Assembly (NCBI GenBank): GCA_963814805.1
Contig: CAWFER010000014.1
Span: 50,583-114,582, forward strand
Length of the DNA: 64,000 nucleotides
Origin: AP-15 sp963814805
Lineage (GTDB): Bacteria > Pseudomonadota > Alphaproteobacteria > ATCC43930 > CGMCC-115725
Direction: 5' to 3'
Below, piece after piece: positions 20,151 to 29,961 of the stretch (position 1 is its first letter; each line of letters starts with the position of its first letter). The notes below the pieces were generated by a model that was not told the DNA's origin, ran no database searches, and saw only the letters and a list, made by a program, of their open reading frames with translations. A program made the position numbers and the translations under genes.

Positions 20151-21034
20151 GCGCCATTCAAGCTGGCGGTGCGCCGGCGCGCCCGCAGCGCTACCGGCTG
20201 CGGCGAAATCTGACCGAGGCTGCGGCGATCCTGCTCGCTATCGTGATCGTGATCTGGTCGCTCACGCCGATCTACAGCATGGTGATGGTCTCGCTCGAGA
20301 CCCACGGCAATGTATTCAGCAGCAATATCTGGCCGGTCACTCCGACCCTGCATGGCTACTGGATCGTCTTAACCGAGGGCTATTGGTACCTCGATCATTT
20401 CTGGCACCAATACGCCAACAGCCTCTATCTCGGTACGATGGTGGTGTTCTGGACCCTGCTGATCGGTTCGTTGGCCAGCTTTTCGATCGGCCGCATGCGC
20501 CTGCGCCATGGCTGGCTGGTGACCAACGCCGCATTGCTGACCTATGTGATCCCGGCGTCGTTCCTGGCGATCCCATTCTACCAGATCATGGTCAAATATG
20601 GACTGGTCAACAATCTCTGGTCGGTGATCGCGGCATTGGTGACTTTCGCCACTCCCTACGCCATTTTCATCTTCCAGCAATACGCCGTCAGCATCCCGAT
20701 CGAGCTCGACGAGGCGGCGCGGATCGATGGAGCCTCTCCGTTGCAGGTGTATTTTCGCATCTACCTGCCGATGATGGCGCCGGCGCTGGTCGCCGTCGGC
20801 ACCTACGCGCTGCTGCTCTCGTGGAACGAATACCTCTACCAGTTCCTGCTGCTGTCCTCGAAGAGGAGCATGACGGTGCCGGTGGCGCTGGCCCAGTTCC
20901 TCGACAGCGACGAATCGCCGTGGAATTACATGATGGCGACGGCGATCATCTATGCGTTGCCGCCGGTCGCGATCTACTATGCATTCCGCGGCCGCATGAC
21001 CGCCGGCCTCGCCATGGGCGGCGTCAAGGGCTGA
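20147..21034 (+). CDS. ABC sugar transporter permease (MalG type)
   Basis: A 295-residue permease. Six hydrophobic segments start with AAAILLAIVIVIWSLTPIYS. The EAA loop is LDEAARIDGASPLQVYFRIYLP, followed by WNEYLYQFLLLSS, typical of the MalG subfamily. ATG 20147 overlaps the upstream stop. No ATP-binding subunit follows; the next gene is on the other strand. The ATPase must be encoded elsewhere, as with shared MsmK/MalK-type proteins. Confidence 0.92.
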   Translation: MSAIQAGGAPARPQRYRLRRNLTEAAAILLAIVIVIWSLTPIYSMVMVSLETHGNVFSSNIWPVTPTLHGYWIVLTEGYWYLDHFWHQYANSLYLGTMVVFWTLLIGSLASFSIGRMRLRHGWLVTNAALLTYVIPASFLAIPFYQIMVKYGLVNNLWSVIAALVTFATPYAIFIFQQYAVSIPIELDEAARIDGASPLQVYFRIYLPMMAPALVAVGTYALLLSWNEYLYQFLLLSSKRSMTVPVALAQFLDSDESPWNYMMATAIIYALPPVAIYYAFRGRMTAGLAMGGVKG

Positions 21035-21057
21035 GCGAGAAGCGCGGCTACCTGGTG

Positions 21058-21579
21058 CTACTCCTGGGGGTAGCGCCAGGGCTTTTCCGGCTGAGGCGCC
21101 GCTTCGTCGATCGTCCATTGCGGCAGCGCGAGGCCGGCGCCGACATCGCTGAACACCATGCGCACGCGGGTGCCGATGCCGACCCGGCGGACCATCTCGG
21201 GCGGCGCCAATTGGCCATCGGGCGTCGTCAGGTTGCCGGCGACGCGAAGCGCCTCCTCGGGGGTCGGCTCGCCCTTCTGCGTGTCGAGATCGACCAGCAG
21301 GATCAGATAGGGGGTATGGCCGCGAAAGGCCGGCTGGATCGCGTGGTGCACCTCGCTGTAGGAATGCACCGTTCCCCTGCCCTCGACCTTTCGCCAAATT
21401 GATTCGAGGCTCATGCACCACGGGCAGGCGGTGGTCGGCGGGTAGCGCAGCCTGCCGCACTGGGCGCAGGCCTGCAGGTGATAATCGTGCTCGGCGCAGT
21501 GGCGGAAATATTCGAGGTTTTCGTGATCGAGATCGTCGATCGTCAGCCCCATGCCCAGATATTCGCCGCGGATTGCCAT
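21058..21579 (-). CDS. DUF35 / OB-fold zinc-ribbon protein, thiolase partner
   Basis: A 173-residue protein with an N-terminal rubredoxin-like zinc ribbon (CAQCGRLRYPPTTACPWC, two CxxC pairs) and a C-terminal OB-fold (GTVHSYSEVHHAI, YLILLVDLD, VGIGTRVRMVF). Such proteins pair with thiolase-like enzymes and are thought to bind acyl-CoA. The start at 21579 follows a strong AAGGAGAAAG. It lies 16 bp downstream of a thiolase on the same strand, which matches the known pairing. Confidence 0.88.
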   Translation of the reverse strand: MAIRGEYLGMGLTIDDLDHENLEYFRHCAEHDYHLQACAQCGRLRYPPTTACPWCMSLESIWRKVEGRGTVHSYSEVHHAIQPAFRGHTPYLILLVDLDTQKGEPTPEEALRVAGNLTTPDGQLAPPEMVRRVGIGTRVRMVFSDVGAGLALPQWTIDEAAPQPEKPWRYPQE

Positions 21580-21595
21580 GTTCTTTCTCTCCTTC

Positions 21596-22857
21596 TCAGC
21601 CGCGCCGCATGACCATCGAGGACGCGGTCGCCGGGTTGGCCCAGCCGAGATTGGCGCTGACCTCGACATTCCTTGACCTGGCGGCAGCCGCCTTCGCGGT
21701 AATCGTAAGTGTGCCGGCGCTTGCCGTCGGTCCCGACCGGGCAGGAATCGTCGGCGTCGTGGCGCAATTGGCGGGTGTTTTCGATGACCATGTTCATGCC
21801 GTGCGTGTAGCCCTCGCACAGATGGCCGCCGCTGGTGTTGTTGGGCCGCCGGCCGCCGAGTTCGATGGCGCCGCTCGACACGTATTCGCCGCCTTCGCCC
21901 TTTTTGCAGAAGCCGTAATCCTCGAGCTGCAGCATCGTCGTAAAGGTGAAGGCGTCGTAGGAGCCGGTGATGTCAACATCCTCGGGCCCGACCCCGGCAT
22001 TGGGCCACAGGATCTTTGCCGCGTAATGGCCGGCGACGGTCGAAATCGGCCCGTGCTGGTAGTGCATGTCGAGCCGCGGCTTCGAGCAGCGGCCGACGAC
22101 GCCGCGGATCAGCACCAGGGGCTGCTTCATGTCGCGGGCGCGCTCGGCCGAGGTGACGATGACGCAAGTTGCGTTGTCGGTCTCGACGCAGCAATCCAAC
22201 AGGTGCAGCGGCTTGCAGATGAAGCGGCTAGACAGCACGTCGTCGATGGTAAAGCGCTTCTTATAATAGGCCTTCGGATTGTTCGAGGCGTGATGGCTGT
22301 GCGCGACCTTGACCGCTGCGACCTGCTCGGGCCGGGTCCCGTAATCATACATGTGGCGCATGAAGGTCGGGCGCAAAGCTCTGCCCGGCGCTCTGCCAGC
22401 CATAGGCGCGGTTGTGCAGCATGTCGCCGCCGACCGGCGCCGCCGAGCGCGCGCCGGTGCCGCCGATGCGCACCTGCGAATAGCCGTTCATCGAGCGGAA
22501 GATCGCCACCGTCTTGCAGCAGCCGGCCTCGATCAGGCCGATGGCGATGCCGACCAACGCCTCGGTCGACGAGCCGCCGCCGACCACATCCATGTAGAAA
22601 TTGAGGCGGATGCCGAGATCGCCGGCGATAAAAGTCGCCGAGGTCGAGTCGCCGCCCGAGTAGGACAGCATGCCGTCAATGTCGGCGGCCTTGAGCCCGG
22701 CGTCGAGGATCGCGTTCCTGACCGCCCAGGTGCCGAGCGCCCGCGTCGTCTTGCCCGAGCCGCGGGTATAGGTGGTCTCGCCGACGCCGGCGATCGCATA
22801 TTTGTCGCGCAGGTATTTGGGGGTGGTGGCGTCCACCTCTTGTCTCGGTAATGGCAT
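21596..22857 (-). CDS. thiolase family protein (SCP-x / lipid-transfer type), frame-split
   Basis: Thiolase-fold protein expected to act in acyl-CoA beta-ketothiolysis or condensation together with the DUF35 protein. N-terminal YAIAGVGETTYTRGSGKTTR, LNFYMDVVGGGSSTEALVGIAI and C-terminal SGGHLCEGYTHGMNMVIENTRQLR are typical. The usual active-site Cys of degradative thiolases is not obvious in VVGGGSSTEA; many proteins of this subgroup lack it. Frame changes lie near 22370 (SAGQSFAP to TFMRHMYDYG) and near 21675. The last residues then read NLGWANPATASSMVMRRG. ATG 22857 follows AAAGGGGAAGGG. Confidence 0.85.
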
Positions 22858-23010
22858 CGCCCTTCCCCTTTCTCGAATTTTGTCATGGTCGGACTTGTTC
22901 CGGCCATCCACGCCTCGCTTATGCCGGCATCCGTGGATGACCGGCGACGAGCCCGGTCATGACGGCACCTTGACACGAGAAGGCGCTTGTCCCGTTTTCC
23001 CGCAGTCGCA

Positions 23011-24051
23011 TTAAGCCGGCAGGCGGTAGGCCTTGGTCGCGGCGCCGCTGTAGAGCGCGGTCTTTTCGGCGGCCGAGCAGCCGGCGGTGATGCGCTTGAA
23101 GGCGTTCCACATCACCGGGTAGCTGCACATCCCTTTGTCGACCGGGAAATTGCTCTCGAACATCGAGCGCTCGGGTCCGAAGGCCGCGATGCAGGTCTCG
23201 ATATAGGGCCGCCACGCCTTCTCCAGATCCTGCGAGGAGGGCGGCTGGTCGTTCTCGAAAAAGGTGAAGCCCGAGAGCTTCATGCCGAGCCCGCCCAGTT
23301 TGACATAGGTGTTGGGCAGCCCGGCGAACTCGCCGATCAGCTTTTTCCACGCGGCAAAGGCTTCCTCGCGCTTGCCGGCATAGGGCCCGATCGCCAGCGG
23401 CCCGCCGACATGGTTGACCACGATCGTCGCCTGCGGAAAGGCCCGCGCCAGGTCGATCACGTCATCGAGCTGGGTCTGGAACATCCAGGCGTCGAAGCTC
23501 AAGCCGAGCGAAGCGAGCCCGGCAAATCCCTCGCGGAAATTCCGGTCGCGATAGAGGCCCTGCGGCGCCCCCGAGCAGTAGATTTCGAGGCTCGGGTCGG
23601 CATGCCAGGTGGCGCCGTTGCGGATGCCCTTGAAGCGCCCGCCGGAGCGCGTCACGTGCTGTTCGAGGATGCCCTTGGCGCGGCTGCCGATCCTGAGGTC
23701 GACATTGCCGATGATGCCGGCGATGCACCGCGTCTTGCCGTATTTGCCCGAGGCGCTCATCGCCGCGATGCCGTTGACGAATTCGGTCTCGCCGAGCGAC
23801 TTCAGCTCCTGCGGGCCGTCGGCGCGGTACATCTCGCGGCATTCCTCGAAACAGGTCGCGGCGATGTTGTGGCCGCTGTTTACATCGGCCAGCAGGTCCT
23901 GGAACAGATAGCGGTTGCCCGGCCGGTCCCACATGTGGTGGTGCGGGTCGACGATCGGCAGTTGCGGCTCGATGATCTCCTCGCGCCGGCTGTCGAGCCA
24001 ATCCTGGCGGATCGGCGCATGGCGGCCGGGCGGGATCGCGGATTGGGGCAT
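23011..24051 (-). CDS. amidohydrolase (COG3618-type TIM barrel)
   Basis: A 346-residue metal-dependent hydrolase of the amidohydrolase-2 group. The metal motif PIVDPHHHMWD lies near residue 32. Further ligands are suggested by IVVNHVGGP (His) and FESNFPVDKG (Asp). Relatives act on lactones, 2-pyrone dicarboxylate or decarboxylate aromatic acids; the substrate here is unknown. It precedes the thiolase/DUF35 pair on the same strand with a 153-bp gap, so shared transcription is possible but unproven. Confidence 0.87.
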   Translation of the reverse strand: MPQSAIPPGRHAPIRQDWLDSRREEIIEPQLPIVDPHHHMWDRPGNRYLFQDLLADVNSGHNIAATCFEECREMYRADGPQELKSLGETEFVNGIAAMSASGKYGKTRCIAGIIGNVDLRIGSRAKGILEQHVTRSGGRFKGIRNGATWHADPSLEIYCSGAPQGLYRDRNFREGFAGLASLGLSFDAWMFQTQLDDVIDLARAFPQATIVVNHVGGPLAIGPYAGKREEAFAAWKKLIGEFAGLPNTYVKLGGLGMKLSGFTFFENDQPPSSQDLEKAWRPYIETCIAAFGPERSMFESNFPVDKGMCSYPVMWNAFKRITAGCSAAEKTALYSGAATKAYRLPA

Positions 24052-24203
24052 GGGGCAGTCCTCCCGAGGTTGCTTTGACGCTCCCCCAACTCTGCCCCGC
24101 CCCCGCCGGCGACGCCATGGGTTTTCTCCGGGTGACCTTCGATTTTGGCTTGTTGGTAAGGCGCGAGTGCCTTACCTGCGGTCCAACCCGCAAGGAAAAA
24201 GCA

Positions 24204-24458
24204 ATGACCACAACGCTCGCCGTTACGGCCAAGGGGCAGGTGACCCTCCGCAAAGAAGTGCTTCGGCATTTGGGCGTCGCCCCCGGCCAAAAGGTCGAGG
24301 TCGATCTGCTGCCGAACGGCCGCATCGAGGTTCGGGCGGCCAAATCCACGGCTTCGATCGAGGATTTTTTCGGCTGCCTCCAACGGCCTGGCACAAAACC
24401 GCTCACGATCGAGGAAATCGGCGAGATCGCGGCAGACGGCTGGGCAGGCCGCCGTTGA
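24204..24458 (+). CDS. AbrB/MazE-type antitoxin
   Basis: An 84-residue swapped-hairpin AbrB-fold DNA-binding protein: LAVTAKGQVTLRKEVLRHLG and VAPGQKVEVDLLPNGRIEVR form the domain. The acidic C-terminal tail (TIEEIGEIAADGW) likely neutralises the PIN toxin encoded next. ATG 24204 follows CAAGGAAAA. Its stop overlaps the toxin start (TTGA), a standard antitoxin-toxin coupling. Confidence 0.87.
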   Translation: MTTTLAVTAKGQVTLRKEVLRHLGVAPGQKVEVDLLPNGRIEVRAAKSTASIEDFFGCLQRPGTKPLTIEEIGEIAADGWAGRR

Positions 24459-24864
24459 GGATCACCGCCGACACCAACATCCTCGTCCGTGCCGCCGTTG
24501 TCGATGATCCCGACCAGGCAAGACGAGCTATGGATCTGCTTCGGGAAGCCGAGAACCGTTGTACTGACCTTGTCGGCTCTGTGCGAATTTATCTGGGTGC
24601 TCGCGCGCGGGTATCGGCGAAACGCGAGATATCGCCGAAGCTATTCGGGGGCTTGCCGCCGGTGGGACCGTGCGCGTCGACCGGCCGGCTGTAGAGGCAG
24701 GTCTCGTCGTGCTGGAAGCGGGCGGCGATTTTGCCGACGGGGTCATCGCCTTCGACGGCCGCCGGCTCGGCGGCTGGACTTTTGCCAGCTTCGACCGCAA
24801 AGCAGTCGAATTGGTCGCGGCGAGCGGCGGTGACACCCATTGTCTTGAGTCGCCCGCGGATTGA
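24455..24864 (+). CDS. VapC-type PIN-domain toxin, frame-split
   Basis: PIN-domain ribonuclease toxin. TTG start at 24455 inside the antitoxin stop. All four expected acidic residues are recognisable across frames: ITADTNILVRA (Asp), LCEFIWVLARGY (Glu), GGDFADGVIAF (Asp) and FASFDRKAVEL (Asp). The frame changes near 24560 and again near 24625. The joined length of about 136 residues is normal. The conserved active site across breaks favours assembly indels, although a real loss of the toxin is possible. Confidence 0.75.
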
Positions 24865-24932
24865 ATTCGCGCATGCGCGCGGCGGGCGGATATGCGTAGA
24901 TAGGCCAGAGTGGCGTCGGGGAGATTGCGCCA

Positions 24933-26228
24933 ATGCCGAAGGTCGAACCGCATCGCTTATCGGCCACCGAGATCGTCCAGCAGATCGAGGATGGCGCGCT
25001 GACCGCCGAGGCGGTGGTGGCGAGCTGCCTCGAACGGATCGCGGAGCGCGAGCCGGTGGTGCGGGCGTGGGCCTATCTGGCGGGCGCGGCGGCGCTGGCC
25101 GAGGCGCGGGCCTTCGATCGGTCGGGGCAGAAGAGCTTGCTCGGCGGGGCGCCATTCGGGCTCAAGGACATCTTCGACGCCGCGCAAATGCCGGCGACCT
25201 ATGGCTCGTCGATCTATGCCGGGTGGTGGCCGCCGAGCGACGCCAGTGCGGCGGCCCTGCCCAAGGCGGCGGGCGGCATTCTCCTCGGCAAGACCATCAC
25301 CACCGAATTCGCCAACCGCCAGCCGGGGCCGACCGCGAACCCGCACGATCCGGCGTTCACGCCGGGCGGCTCGTCGAGCGGGTCGGCGGCGGCGGTCGCC
25401 GATTTCATGGCGCCGCTGGCGATCGGGACCCAGACCGGCGGCTCGGTCATTCGCCCGGCCGCCTATTGCGGGGTGGTCGGGTTCAAGCCGAGCTTTGGGC
25501 TGTTTGCGCCGGCCGGCATGCGGATCAACACCGAGACCCTCGACACGGTCGGCATCATGGCGCGGGGGATCGCCGACATCGCCTTGTTCCGGGCGGCGAT
25601 GATGGCGATCCCCTACGAGCCGCCGGCGATGCCGGAAACGCCGCCGCGCCTCGGCCTGTGTCGCGGCCCGCATTGGGATGACGCCGAGCCGGAGGGACGC
25701 GCCGTGCTCGAAGCCGCCGCCGCGCGCCTCGTCAAGGCCGGAGCCAAAGTGACCGATACCGCATTGCCGCGTGAATGCGCCACGGCCGACGAGATCCAAG
25801 AGACCCTCGGCGCCTTCGAGGGGCTGCGCAACCACATGCCCGAGCTCTACCGCCACGAGGCCCTGCTGAGCCCCCGGCTGCGCGAGGAAAAGTTGGCGCT
25901 CGGCCGCAAATTGAGCCTCGGCCAGTTCCGCGAGGCCTGCCGCGCGGCGGAACAGGCGCGGATTGCGGCGCGCGAATGGGCCGGCGGCTTCGACGCGATC
26001 CTGACCCTGCCGGCTCCCGGTCAGGCGCCGCGCGGCCTCGGCGATACCGGGTCGGCCGTGTTCAACGCGTTGTGGACGCAATTTGCCATGCCCTGCCTGA
26101 CCTTGCCGTCCGGACGTGGGCCGGATGGGCTGCCGGTTGGCGTCCAGCTGGTCGGCCGCCGCCATGAGGATGCGCGGCTGCTGGAGACGGGCCTCTGGGT
26201 CGAACGCCGGCTGGGAGACGCAAAATGA
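24933..26228 (+). CDS. amidase (amidase-signature family)
   Basis: A 431-residue amidase-signature hydrolase that releases ammonia from carboxamides. The catalytic Lys is in FGLKDIFD (about residue 77), and the Ser-rich motif GGSSSGSAAAVADF with the cis-Ser and GTQTGGSVIRPAAY with the nucleophile region follow. It is full length. Its stop overlaps the start of a second amidase (ATGA). The specific amide is unknown. Confidence 0.9.
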   Translation: MPKVEPHRLSATEIVQQIEDGALTAEAVVASCLERIAEREPVVRAWAYLAGAAALAEARAFDRSGQKSLLGGAPFGLKDIFDAAQMPATYGSSIYAGWWPPSDASAAALPKAAGGILLGKTITTEFANRQPGPTANPHDPAFTPGGSSSGSAAAVADFMAPLAIGTQTGGSVIRPAAYCGVVGFKPSFGLFAPAGMRINTETLDTVGIMARGIADIALFRAAMMAIPYEPPAMPETPPRLGLCRGPHWDDAEPEGRAVLEAAAARLVKAGAKVTDTALPRECATADEIQETLGAFEGLRNHMPELYRHEALLSPRLREEKLALGRKLSLGQFREACRAAEQARIAAREWAGGFDAILTLPAPGQAPRGLGDTGSAVFNALWTQFAMPCLTLPSGRGPDGLPVGVQLVGRRHEDARLLETGLWVERRLGDAK

Positions 26229-27498
26229 GCGGCGCCGAACGCCTGAGCGCCAGCGATGCGGCCGCCCGCCTCGAAGCCGGCAGCCTGACCGCCGAGACGC
26301 TGGCGCGCGACTGCCTCGAGCGCGCCGAGGCGCGCGCGCGCGGTCAAGGCCTGGGTGTGGCTCGATCCCGAGCTGGCGCTCGCCCAGGCGCGCGCCGCCG
26401 ATCGCGCCGGGCGGCCTGGAGTGCTGAAGGGCCTTCCGGTCGGGGTCAAGGACGTGATCGACACCTACGACATGCCGACCCAGCACGGCTCGCCGATCTA
26501 CCGCGGCAACCGGCCCTTTGCCGACGCTGCCTGCGTGGCGCTGACCCGCGCGGCGGGCGGGGTCATCCTCGGCAAGACGGTGACGACCGAATTCGCCAAC
26601 CGCCAGCCGCGCGAGACCGTGCATCCGCTGAACCCGGCGCATACGCCCGGCGGCTCGTCGAGCGGCTCGGCCGCGGCGGTCGCCGATTTCCAGGTCCCGG
26701 TCGGCTTCGGCACGCAAACCGGCGGCTCGACGATCCGCCCGGCCGCGTTCTGCGGCGTCATCGGCTACAAGCCCTCCTTCGGCGAGTTCAGCCGGGTCGG
26801 CATCAAGATGCAGTGCCACAATCTCGATACGTTGGGCATTATCTGCCGCAGCCTCGACGATATCTCTCTGATGCGCGCCGCATTGCAGGTGCAGCCCCGC
26901 CGCAGGGTCGACCGCTCGCCCGGCGCGCCGCGCATCGGCTTCTGCCGCACCCCCTCCTGGGATCATGCCAGCCCCGACACCCAAGCCTTGCTCGAGCGCA
27001 CCGCCTCGCGGCTCGCCGCCGCCGGCGCGGCCGTGACCGAGGCGGCGCCGGTTCCGGCCAATTTTCTCGAGCGCCAGCACCAGGTCTTCGCCTTCGAGGC
27101 GGCGCGCAATTACGCCTGGGAATACGAGGTGCATGGCGACAAATTAAGCCCGGCCCTGCGCGACGGCCTTTTACGCGACGGACGGGCGTTGCCGCTCGCC
27201 ACCTACATCGAGGCGATCGAAGCCGCCGAAGCTGTCCGCGCCGGTCTCGACGATGTTTTCGCGGAATTCGACGCGCTGCTGGCGCCGAGCGCGGTCGGCG
27301 AAGCGCCCGCGGGGCTCGAACTCGACCGGCGACGCGCGCTTCAACGCGATCTGGACCCTGGCCTGGACGCCGTGCCTGACCCTGCCGGCCGGGACCGGCG
27401 GCAACGGCCTGCCGCTCGGCGTCCAGCTCGTGGGCCCGCGCTTTGGCGACGAAAAGCTGCTCGACGTCGCCGCCTGGGTCGAGGCCCGGCTCGGCTGA
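26225..27498 (+). CDS. amidase (second copy, tandem paralogue), frame-split
   Basis: Paralogue of the upstream amidase with the same signatures: LPVGVKDVIDTYD (catalytic Lys), TPGGSSSGSAAAVADF and GTQTGGSTIRPAAF. ATG 26225 overlaps the previous stop. The frame changes in a GCGCGCGCGCG run near 26340 and again near 27325; after that, PCLTLPAGTGGNGLPLGVQLVG matches the end of the first copy. The joined length of about 424 residues is normal. The two genes look like an old tandem duplication, now well diverged. Confidence 0.87.
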
Positions 27499-27567
27499 AC
27501 CCGGCCGCGGCTTGCCGGCCGGCGCGCGCCGTCGCATTCTCGGGGCTGAGCAAAAGGAGGAGACCAG

Positions 27568-27894
27568 ATGATCTACGAATTGCGCGTCTATCACTGCGTT
27601 CCGGGCCGCCTGCCCGACCTGATCAAGCGGTTCGACACCTTGACCCTGCCATTGTGGGAAAAGCACGGCATCCAGCAAGCCGGCTTCTGGACCGTGGCGA
27701 TCGGACCGTCGAACCAGGACCTCTACTACATGCTGAAATGGGAGTCGCTCGACGATCGGGCCAAACGGTTCGCCGGCTTCCAGGCCGATCCGGCCTGGGT
27801 TTCGGGACGCGCCGAGACCGAGAAGAACGGCCAGATCGTCGCCTCGATCACCAACACGATCCTGCAGCCGACCAGCTTCTCGTCGGTAAAGTAA
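27568..27894 (+). CDS. NIPSNAP family protein, copy 1
   Basis: A 108-residue dimeric alpha/beta-barrel (NIPSNAP) protein of unknown reaction: MIYELRVYHCVPGRLPDLIK and LYYMLKWESLDDRAKRFAGF are the family blocks. An AAGGAGGAG ribosome site precedes the ATG at 27568. It lies 69 bp after the second amidase and 14 bp before a paralogue, probably in one transcript with the amidases. Confidence 0.9.
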   Translation: MIYELRVYHCVPGRLPDLIKRFDTLTLPLWEKHGIQQAGFWTVAIGPSNQDLYYMLKWESLDDRAKRFAGFQADPAWVSGRAETEKNGQIVASITNTILQPTSFSSVK

Positions 27895-27908
27895 CGCGAG
27901 GAACGACA

Positions 27909-28235
27909 ATGCTCTACGAACTGCGCATCTATCATTGCGTGCCCGGCCGCCTGCCGGATTTGCTCAAGCGCTTCGACACGATCACCCTGGGCATCTGGAA
28001 GCGGCACGGCATCGAGCAGGCCGGGTTCTGGACCACCGCGATCGGCGATTCGAACCAGGCGCTGCATTACCTGCTCAAATGGGAGTCCTTGGCCGACCGC
28101 GAGAAGAAATGGAATGCGTTCCAGGCCGATCCCGAGTGGCACACCAAGCGCGCCCAGACCGAAGCCAATGGCGCCATCGTCGCCAGGGTCGAGAATAGCA
28201 TCCTGCAGCCGACCAGCTTCTCGGCGGTTAAATAA
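27909..28235 (+). CDS. NIPSNAP family protein, copy 2
   Basis: A 108-residue paralogue of the upstream protein, the same length and co-linear throughout: MLYELRIYHCVPGRLPDLLK, LHYLLKWESLADREKKWNAF, and a shared ILQPTSFS-(S/A)-VK ending. Tandem duplication is evident. The pair may form a heterodimer, since NIPSNAP domains dimerise; this is inference. Confidence 0.9.
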   Translation: MLYELRIYHCVPGRLPDLLKRFDTITLGIWKRHGIEQAGFWTTAIGDSNQALHYLLKWESLADREKKWNAFQADPEWHTKRAQTEANGAIVARVENSILQPTSFSAVK

Positions 28236-28577
28236 GCCGCGGCATTGAGGCGGACGCGGGGCCTTTGGATCCCCCGCCTCGCGCTCGCCGGGTGCGCCGC
28301 AAGGGCGGGCGGCGGCCGCCGGTTTTCCCGAGCCCGAACAGACCCGCGCGACCTGACCGCCGGCGGCGACGCCGCGGAACGGCTCGGTAAGCAAGCGATC
28401 GGCCCGATCGAGCATCGGCTGCATCCGCGGCGGCAGTCCGAACGCCCGGATCGCCGGTGTCGGCGGCGGCTCTCGCAAGCCGCGACGCCGACCCTCCCGC
28501 CATGCCCGGACCTCCCTCGGGATCGCCGGGTTGGGATCGCTGGTCGTCAGGGAAATGGGCCTGAGAGCAACCGGCCT
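28236..28577. other. 342-bp gap between convergent genes
   Basis: This separates the NIPSNAP pair from the reverse-strand PNPOx-like gene. No supported coding frame, RNA or clear terminator hairpin was seen. The sequence is very GC-rich. Confidence 0.4.
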
Positions 28578-29048
28578 TCAATATCGGCCGCCGAGCTTCG
28601 TGTGATCCCAGCTGGCGGTCTTGTGCGGGGTGATCTTGAGGACGACGCGCTTTGGGGCGCTGTCGAGCGAGCCGCGCCGGCCGCTCTCGGCGCTGCCGCG
28701 GCGGTGATCCATGACCGCGCGCACGGTTTCGACATCCTCGATGATCTCGCAGTTGCCGCCCACCATGACGCCCTTCAATTCGGCGTAGCTGGCGCCGGTC
28801 TCGACCATCAGCCCGACCTTTGAGTTGCGGCGGATGTTCAAGACCTTCTGCGCCTTGGCGTAGGAGGTCATGTAGAAGACGCCGTCCACGACATAAAACC
28901 CCATGGCCACGACATGCGGGAAGCCGTCCCGGTCGATCGTGGCCAGCGCGCATTTGGGGTTGTCGTGCAGAAACGCCGCCTGCTCCTCGGGAGTGAGACG
29001 GATCTGTCGCCGCCGGGCGACCGGCGCTTGGCTGGTGCTGAGGCTCAT
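28578..29048 (-). CDS. pyridoxamine 5'-phosphate oxidase-like (split-barrel flavin) protein
   Basis: A 156-residue split-barrel protein of the PNPOx/F420-binding group. Family blocks are LHDNPKCALATIDRDGFPHV, FYMTSYAKAQKVLNIRRNSKVGLMVE and GVMVGGNCEIIED, ending in KITPHKTASWDHTKLGG. It probably binds a flavin or F420; which one cannot be told. ATG 29048 fits the family length. Neighbours suggest involvement in the same catabolic region, without proof. Confidence 0.83.
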   Translation of the reverse strand: MSLSTSQAPVARRRQIRLTPEEQAAFLHDNPKCALATIDRDGFPHVVAMGFYVVDGVFYMTSYAKAQKVLNIRRNSKVGLMVETGASYAELKGVMVGGNCEIIEDVETVRAVMDHRRGSAESGRRGSLDSAPKRVVLKITPHKTASWDHTKLGGRY

Positions 29049-29961
29049 AGCCCAAGGATCGGTTTGAGCCGCGGCCCCGTCAAGCAGCGCGCGATCGGCG
29101 GTTGGCGCCGGGATCGAGCGAGCCTCGGCGCAGCGTTCTGTCCTGCGCTTGCGCGCCCGGTGGAATTCAGCGCCATGGTCCCGGCCTCGCTCCCCTGTTC
29201 CGCCTGTTATTTGCAGGAAATCAACAGGCGCCGCACCCGCGCGCAAGGCGACCGCGTGGTTATTTCCGGGGCCGGCTCGGCGTCTTTGGGGCGGCTCTTC
29301 TAGTCGCAGATTGCGGCTATTTTATCGTCGCCGCGATCGGCCGAGCGGCCTGTGCTCCGACCTATTCCAGCCCCAAAAATGACCCACCGCCTATCGCCCG
29401 CTCGGAGCCGACGATGAGCCTCAGGTAGAGACGTTGGCCGATTTCTTGCGCGCTGGTTCTCTGGGTCACGCCGATATGTCGGATTTCTTTACATTCCTCA
29501 GAAAAACTAGTCGCGACCGCTGGCGGCCGCTCGGCGGCGTCCGTCCTGGTAAAGACGCTGGCCCCGCAGAACTCGTCCTCTCGAGGGAGGCGAAGCAGCT
29601 GACGAGCGGCTCAAAACATCACGCATCCATATTCATGCCAACGGCGATCCTTCCCGATGGTCCAAAGGAATAGTCCCTAGCGGAGAAGAATCCGGGTAAC
29701 GCGGGCTGAATAAACTAGAGACAATTTGTGAAACGCGAGATTTGTCTGCTCTAGGAGATTGTCACTCGTCCCACGCCGAGCCGGGTTCCCTGTCGGATTC
29801 CTTGACAATGTCGATTTTCGACGATGCACGTTAACCATTTTGATTACGAATTTTCAAACGGTTAAAGTACTTGGCATGGACCTTGCTCCGTGATAGGCGC
29901 CGTGCTCGCCGATGCTATTGCGCCGATGCGCGTCAGGCGAACGCGCCGAAAGGAGAGTTTG
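29049..29961. other. 913-bp region without a supported gene
   Basis: The left part is GC-rich. From about 29640 the sequence becomes clearly AT-richer (for example the TTTGATTACGAATTTTCAAACGG stretch near 29838, split here only for location), which suits a promoter region for the PEP-CTERM gene at 29962. A 79-residue open frame at 29434-29673 has no recognisable features, and I do not accept it. Confidence 0.45.

Noticed and set aside
24957..27134. A 725-residue reverse-strand open frame opposite the two amidases
   Set aside because: It runs antisense to clear amidase genes with catalytic motifs, has no recognisable domain, and is rich in Arg/Gly/Ala as expected for a shadow in GC-rich DNA.
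29434..29673. A 79-residue forward frame in the 29-30 kb gap
   Set aside because: No ribosome site, domain or supporting context was seen.
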